6,473 nucleotides of DNA. Origin: Eubacterium sp. GTDB taxonomy: Bacteria; Bacillota; Clostridia; Lachnospirales; Lachnospiraceae. Location: contig JABUSX010000322.1 in the NCBI GenBank assembly GCA_021442545.1, positions 1-6,473 on the forward strand, in the 5' to 3' direction. How positions within the stretch are numbered: the stretch's first letter is position 1; every line of letters begins with the position of its first letter. Shown piece by piece: positions 6,404 to 6,473 of this stretch. The position numbers and the translations under genes were made by a program. Below the pieces are notes generated by a model. That model was not told the origin of the DNA. It saw only the letters and a program-made list of their open reading frames with translations, and did no database searches.

Positions 6404-6473
6404 CAGTGTATACAGAAGCACGATATTTCAGCAATACAGTTTATTTGGAAGCACGATATTTCAGCAATACAGT
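6404..6473. repeat. 33-bp direct repeat, two units running into the window edge
   Basis: Unit 1 is 6404-6436 and unit 2 is 6437-6469; the window ends on CAGT, the first four bases of a third unit. The core from GAAGCACG to ATACAGT (26 bp) is identical at 6415-6440 and 6448-6473. The 7-bp segment between cores differs from the corresponding bases before the first core, sharing mainly TAT. The period equals 11 codons, and the frame stays open from the ABC stop codon to the window end, but over such a short stretch that could be chance. The true extent is unknown. It could be a minisatellite, a direct-repeat binding array or the edge of a larger repeat element. The 7-bp spacers are too short for a CRISPR array. 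Confidence 0.85.

Noticed and set aside
6404..6473. CRISPR array
   Set aside because: The segments between the repeats are only 7 bp, far shorter than spacers, only two units are visible, and no cas gene is present.

Overview
The window reads as a chromosomal housekeeping and accessory segment from a low-to-mid GC Bacillota (Firmicutes) bacterium, probably a Clostridia- or Erysipelotrichia-type anaerobe. The basis is a YicC/YloC homologue, a PutP-type sodium/solute symporter, a LeuA of the longer (about 560 aa) type, a YfiB-like ABC half-exporter, GGAGG-type ribosome binding sites and near-consensus sigma-A promoters. Genus and species cannot be fixed by eye.

Layout: a 13-bp tandem repeat (1-59) and a hairpin-rich gap with no convincing gene (60-227) are followed by three genes on the minus strand. 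In transcription order these are putP (4434-2902), leuA (2860-1169) and yicC (1106-228). The gaps are 41 and 62 nt, so they may form one transcription unit; a weak terminator-like hairpin at the end of putP could reduce read-through into leuA. A divergent intergenic region (4435-4630) carries back-to-back promoters: one for putP with a roughly 110-nt leader, and one for a plus-strand ABC exporter half (4631-6364) whose predicted transcript would begin almost at the ATG. The window ends in two perfect 26-bp repeats with a 33-bp period, which run into the window edge.

The genes do not form one obvious pathway. PutP should import an amino acid (probably proline) with Na+. LeuA should make 2-isopropylmalate, the first committed step of leucine synthesis, yet no leuB, leuC or leuD is present here. 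YicC is a conserved RNA-metabolism protein. The ABC protein carries both hallmarks of the degenerate half of a heterodimeric exporter (Asp for the Walker B Glu, Gln for the H-loop His), so it should need a partner, and no partner starts in the 109 bp that remain.

I found no clear new biological system. The points most worth a second look are the degenerate ABC half without a visible partner, the possible leaderless promoter, the dyad over the putP -10, and the tandem or structured repeats at both ends.
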